Assembly: GCA_958448705.1 (NCBI GenBank) | Contig: CAUDEY010000041.1 | Location: 1-8,902 of the forward strand | Direction of reading: 5' to 3' | DNA: 8,902 nucleotides | From: UMGS1322 sp900550765 | GTDB taxonomy: Bacteria > Bacillota > Clostridia > Christensenellales > QALW01 | Part shown: one piece after another, positions 6,345-8,902 of the stretch | Numbering within the stretch: the first letter of the stretch is position 1 | Layout of the letters: every line of letters starts with the position of its first letter | Notes under the pieces: generated by a model | What the model was told of the DNA's origin: nothing | What the model saw: only the letters and a program-made list of their open reading frames with translations | Database searches by the model: none | Position numbers and translations under genes: made by a program

Positions 6345-7444
6345 TCCTCTAGCCTCCATATCAACTGTTTTATCACGGCCGGGGAATTTTCAGTATCGTG
6401 TGTATAAAAAACTGTAAGAATACTGCCGTCGGTTCTTTCTACTGAACAGGGATAGCCGATATCCGCATTTATTCCCTGGTCAAAAAGAACGCATTCTGCG
6501 CTCCAGCTTTTTCCGTAGTCCCGGCTTGCTATTACGCGGATACCAAAAGGGGTTTCTCGATGCCCATATACGGAGAGCAGGACCCCGGAAGAATGCAAAA
6601 GCAGATGGGCCGGTGCTCCGGACCGTTCTCCGATGATCCGGTGCGGTTTTGTAAAGGTATTGCCGCCGTCTTCCGATTCGCTTTGATATAAGGTAAAAAT
6701 ACCCGGTCTGCCGGCACTGGCACTGCGCTGTACGCGGATATGCACAACGATCTTTCCGGCAGGCAGGCAGATTGCCGTTGGCTCACAGGAAACAACTCCT
6801 TCAAAGTCAGAGGGATTTTCAATAGTTGAAACAAATTGCATTTGCCCGGTTTTACTGATTTTAAAGCATTGAATGTGACTGGAAGCTTCATCATCCGTAA
6901 AGCATCTTCCCACATAGAAAAAACTTCCGTCCGGCAGAACGGCCGGCCCGTGCGGACAGGAAATAGGAGCCTTCATGATATCCCCGAAGGTATACCCCCC
7001 GTCATTGCTGAGCACAAAAGTGGAACCTAAAAATTCACTCTCGATCTTGCGGCTGTCAAGGCAATTCAGATAAGCATCCACATATTTATTTTGACTTTCG
7101 GGTCGATTGGCCAAAGAAGAGTATTCGTGCTGCGCTTTTATGGAGTTATTAAAACTGGTCAGGATAACGACCGATCTATCCGCGTTTACGGCGATTCCGG
7201 CATCCCGATCATCTAAAGGGGTATCAATAATCGGAGCGGGCCGGGTCCATGTTCTGCCTTCATCACGGCTGTAGCAAATGACAGCTTTGCCAAAAGGACA
7301 CAGATGGGCAAGCCGAAATCCCGAGCAGACCATAGCCAAAGCTCCATCAGGGAGTCTGGCAATGGAAGGCCAGGCAAAATAGTTGTGCAGGCTGTTTTTA
7401 TTCTCACAAATAGTACAAACGTCGGACAAAATCTTAATTTTCAT
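6341..7444 (-). CDS. Cytoplasmic sialidase-fold (Asp-box/BNR) protein, probable glycoside hydrolase or lyase
   Basis: Encodes 367 residues with four Asp-boxes (S-x-D-x-G-x-T/S-W/F): SRDEGRTW (59-66), SNDGGYTF (146-153), SEDGGNTF (257-264) and SRDYGKSW (307-314). This spacing is typical of a six-bladed sialidase beta-propeller. No signal peptide or membrane segment is present, so it acts inside the cell, on imported small substrates. The usual GH33 opening (F/Y-R-I-P) appears as YFAWPSIARLPDG (22-34), with Ala where the triad Arg is expected, and the following acidic catalytic loop reads RLAHLCPFG (44-52). Other conspicuous segments are DDRDAGIAV (78-86), CPHGPAVLPDG (163-173) and GYPCSVERTDGS (330-341). 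It leads the operon, has AAGGAGAG 7 nt before the ATG, and is coupled to the NanA-type lyase. A sialic-acid-related role is inferred from that neighbour. The exact activity is unknown. Confidence 0.85.
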   Translation of the reverse strand: MKIKILSDVCTICENKNSLHNYFAWPSIARLPDGALAMVCSGFRLAHLCPFGKAVICYSRDEGRTWTRPAPIIDTPLDDRDAGIAVNADRSVVILTSFNNSIKAQHEYSSLANRPESQNKYVDAYLNCLDSRKIESEFLGSTFVLSNDGGYTFGDIMKAPISCPHGPAVLPDGSFFYVGRCFTDDEASSHIQCFKISKTGQMQFVSTIENPSDFEGVVSCEPTAICLPAGKIVVHIRVQRSASAGRPGIFTLYQSESEDGGNTFTKPHRIIGERSGAPAHLLLHSSGVLLSVYGHRETPFGIRVIASRDYGKSWSAECVLFDQGINADIGYPCSVERTDGSILTVFYTHDTENSPAVIKQLIWRLEE

Positions 7445-7459
7445 AGTGATCTCTCCTTC

Positions 7460-7488
7460 TTGACTTTTTATAGAGGGAACCGTATAAT
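7460..7488 (+). promoter_or_regulatory. Promoter of the AraC-family regulator gene
   Basis: TTGACT (7460-7465), a 17-bp spacer and TATAAT (7483-7488) are close to consensus. Predicted start near 7495, giving a leader of about 80 nt. The element lies wholly inside the leader of the opposing sialidase/nanA transcript. Confidence 0.65.
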
Positions 7489-7496
7489 TTAGATAT

Positions 7497-7524
7497 ATTA
7501 TAATGCTTTTTTACAGAACGTCCA
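7497..7524 (-). promoter_or_regulatory. Promoter of the sialidase-fold/nanA operon
   Basis: On the minus strand, TGGACG (complement of 7519-7524), a 16-bp spacer and a perfect TATAAT (complement of 7497-7502). The -35 is poor (4 of 6), as expected of a promoter needing an activator. Predicted start near 7490, leader about 45 nt. Its -10 faces the -10 of the regulator promoter 8 bp away. Confidence 0.6.
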
Positions 7525-7576
7525 TATTCTTTTGTGACATTTTACGAAATAGATGTCTTTTTTAGAAAGGATCGAT

Positions 7577-8425
7577 ATGAACTGTTTTTGTACCAATCTT
7601 TCCATAGGCGACGCTAAATTGGAGATTACCATGCAGGGAGGCTTTTTCAGAAGTGAAAAAAATACTCCTGCTGCTCTGCATTGCCATTCCTCTTTTGAAG
7701 TCCACTATATACGGGCGGGAACATATCATTTTTTTATGGAGGATACGGTAAGCGAATTTTCAGAGGATACACTGGTGATTATTGCACCAAAGATATATCA
7801 TAAAATAACGCCCGCAAAAAACGGAATCAAACTTAGCTTTCAGTTCCGGATCATTGCCGGAAGAAGCAATGATCATTTTTTTGATTATTTTACAAAAGTA
7901 TATGATTTCAAAGAAAAGGCGCTCAGTATTCCGTATAATATGGAGGAATTCCCAACGCTTTTACAAATAATATCTCAGTGGGGCGATAACGTTTCAGAAA
8001 GCAGCATCCTAAAACTGAATGCTATTTTAACCATTGTGTTTTTGAATATGACAGAAGGGCTTCAGCAGACAGCCAGCAGCAGAAAGCCCCTGGGAGAGCA
8101 TGGAAATGTTATGGTAGATATTTTAGCTTTTATTCAGAGTCATTACGCGGATATTACTTTAGAAACGCTTGCGGATCATGTCGGCTTATCGAAGCGGCAA
8201 ACAGAAAGAATTATTAAAACCCAGATGAACGAAACATTCTTATCTTTGCTGAATCGTTACCGTGCCAAAATAGCAACAGAGCTTATTCAAAATTCCAACT
8301 TGTCTATGGAGGAGATCGGTGCAGCGTGCGGTTTTTCTACGTATAGCGGATTTTGGAAGAGCTTCCAAAAATATATTGGTTGTTCTCCTTCGGAAATAAA
8401 AAGAAAGCGCAGTATCACTTTGTAA
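7577..8425 (+). CDS. AraC-family transcriptional regulator with N-terminal cupin
   Basis: Encodes 282 residues. Residues about 30-95 form a cupin-like sensing domain (ALHCHSSFEVHYIRAGTYHF, 33-52, then SEDTLVIIAPKIYHKI, 62-77). A helical linker follows (about 125-165), and the C-terminal 178-278 carries the two helix-turn-helix units: LETLADHVGLSKRQTERIIK (195-214) and MEEIGAACGFSTYSGFWKSF (244-263). The second is the AraC signature region and is followed by GCSPSEIKRKR. The frame could start at 7553, but AGAAAGGA lies 5 nt before the ATG at 7577 and nothing comparable precedes 7553. It is divergent from the sialidase-fold/nanA operon, so it most likely controls that operon in response to a sugar ligand. 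Whether the ligand is sialic acid, N-acetylmannosamine or another compound cannot be read from the sequence. Confidence 0.92.
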   Translation: MNCFCTNLSIGDAKLEITMQGGFFRSEKNTPAALHCHSSFEVHYIRAGTYHFFMEDTVSEFSEDTLVIIAPKIYHKITPAKNGIKLSFQFRIIAGRSNDHFFDYFTKVYDFKEKALSIPYNMEEFPTLLQIISQWGDNVSESSILKLNAILTIVFLNMTEGLQQTASSRKPLGEHGNVMVDILAFIQSHYADITLETLADHVGLSKRQTERIIKTQMNETFLSLLNRYRAKIATELIQNSNLSMEEIGAACGFSTYSGFWKSFQKYIGCSPSEIKRKRSITL

Positions 8426-8443
8426 GACTGTTTAAAAACATAT

Positions 8444-8463
8444 ATTTTTATAATTATAAAAAT
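8444..8463. repeat. Perfect 20-bp AT-only palindrome
   Basis: ATTTTTATAATTATAAAAAT is its own reverse complement. It lies 19 bp after the regulator stop codon. As RNA it forms an all-AU hairpin; with no GC pairs and no uninterrupted T-tract after the stem it would be a poor terminator. It may be a protein-binding or DNA-unwinding element, or simply AT-rich spacer. Confidence 0.6.
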
Positions 8464-8510
8464 CTGAGAATTTATTTTCTAAAAATTTGAAAATATACTC
8501 ATAAAAATCT
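8456..8510 (+). repeat. 10-bp direct repeat ATAAAAATCT upstream of spoVT
   Basis: ATAAAAATCT occurs at 8456-8465 and again at 8501-8510, 45 bp apart start to start. The first copy overlaps the palindrome and the second overlaps the candidate spoVT promoter. The composition is low-complexity, so chance is a serious alternative. Confidence 0.4.
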
Positions 8511-8527
8511 CCAAAAGTGTGATACTA
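8499..8527 (+). promoter_or_regulatory. Candidate sigma-G-like promoter of spoVT
   Basis: TCATA (8499-8503), a 17-bp spacer and GATACTA (8521-8527) come one base short in each box of the forespore sigma-G/sigma-F pattern (GNATR and CATNNTA). In B. subtilis spoVT is sigma-G-dependent, which motivates the reading. A sigma-A-type TATACT at 8494-8499 lacks a good -35. Confidence 0.3.
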
Positions 8528-8560
8528 AGTTTAAGAGAACGTAATAAAGGAGATTTATAT

Positions 8561-8902
8561 ATGAAAGCAACAGGAATTGTAAGAAGAATTGACGAACTCG
8601 GACGTGTAGTGATTCCTAAAGAGATTCGGCGCACGCTCCATTTTCGGGAAGGAGATCCGCTGGAAATTTTTACCGATAAAGAAGGCGGCGTGATCCTAAA
8701 AAAATATTCGCTGATGGGAGATATCGAGCAGTATGCCAAAGAATTTGCAGAATCGCTGCATCATAGCTTGGGACATACGGCAGTTATTACGGATAAGGAT
8801 AGCGTGCTTGCGGCCTCCGGACAGGGAAAAAAGGATTTTATGGGAAAGAGTCTTTCGGAAGATCTGCAGCGTAAAATAGAAGCTCGCAGGGGTGTTATGA
8901 CT
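8561..8902 (+). CDS. spoVT: Stage V sporulation protein T (SpoVT), C-terminus cut by window edge
   Basis: The first 114 codons of a protein that is about 178-180 residues in Bacillus are present and open to the right edge. Residues 1-50 are the AbrB/SpoVT swapped-hairpin DNA-binding domain (MKATGIVRRIDELGRVVIPK, then EIRRTLHFREGDPLEIF), nearly identical in my memory to B. subtilis SpoVT. From about residue 55 the GAF-like sensory domain begins (IEQYAKEFAESLHHSLGHTAVITDKD). SpoVT is a late forespore transcription regulator acting on sigma-G genes, including spore coat, cortex and germination functions. The ribosome binding site AAAGGAGAT is well placed before the ATG. It follows the AraC-type regulator in the same direction but across an AT-rich spacer of 135 bp with its own promoter candidate, so it is probably a separate unit. 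In non-sporulating relatives SpoVT-like proteins also occur, so it does not by itself prove sporulation. Confidence 0.95.
   Translation, partial: MKATGIVRRIDELGRVVIPKEIRRTLHFREGDPLEIFTDKEGGVILKKYSLMGDIEQYAKEFAESLHHSLGHTAVITDKDSVLAASGQGKKDFMGKSLSEDLQRKIEARRGVMT

Noticed and set aside
6345..6359. Upstream start for the NanA-type lyase (MEARG extension)
   Set aside because: These codons contain the GGAGG that serves the next ATG, and the latter gives the ATGA overlap with the upstream gene.
6532..6915. Alternative minus-strand frame of 127 codons inside the sialidase-fold gene
   Set aside because: It overlaps the Asp-box protein completely in another frame and shows no domain.
7553..7576. Upstream ATG for the AraC-family regulator
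   Set aside because: No ribosome binding site precedes it, whereas AGAAAGGA lies 5 nt before the ATG at 7577.
8479..8739. Minus-strand frame of 86 codons over the spoVT start
   Set aside because: It is the antisense of the highly recognisable SpoVT N-terminus.

Overview
The window looks like chromosomal DNA from a low-to-moderate GC, spore-forming member of the Bacillota (Clostridia or a sporulating Negativicutes lineage; the sequence does not decide which). The reasons are a clear SpoVT reading frame at the right edge, strong GGAGG/AAGGAG ribosome binding sites, TTGACA/TATAAT-type promoters, a class II (Firmicutes-type) galT and a galactokinase with the GNHTDH variant of the family signature. 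I see no insertion sequences, phage genes, CRISPR array, tRNA or rRNA.

Left part (1-5113), a divergent galactose locus. From a 153-bp control region (2469-2621), galT reads leftward, followed by two tightly coupled small membrane protein genes (966-313, then 326 off the left edge). galK reads rightward, followed by a polytopic GT-C-like membrane protein whose ATG overlaps the galK stop (ATGA). GalK and GalT are two Leloir enzymes (galactose to Gal-1-P, then exchange with UDP-glucose). galE is not in the window. Each half carries an uncharacterised membrane protein, so galactose metabolism may be tied here to an envelope or glycan process.

Middle (5114-5447), a gene-free convergent gap. It holds several hairpins with T-tracts on both strands and a promoter-like element facing left, which together could bound a small RNA of about 100 nt on the minus strand.

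Right-centre (5448-8425), a small sialic-acid-type module. A leftward two-gene operon encodes a cytoplasmic sialidase-fold (Asp-box) protein and an N-acetylneuraminate lyase, coupled by ATGA. It is divergent from an AraC-family regulator. The two promoters are interlocked: their -10 boxes face each other 8 bp apart, so each transcript must cross the other promoter. The sialidase-fold protein lacks the usual GH33 residues I would expect and has no signal peptide, so its real substrate is open. This is the most interesting part of the window.

Right edge (8426-8902). A very AT-rich spacer with a perfect AT-only palindrome and a 10-bp direct repeat precedes spoVT (truncated by the window), with a weak sigma-G-like promoter candidate upstream of it.
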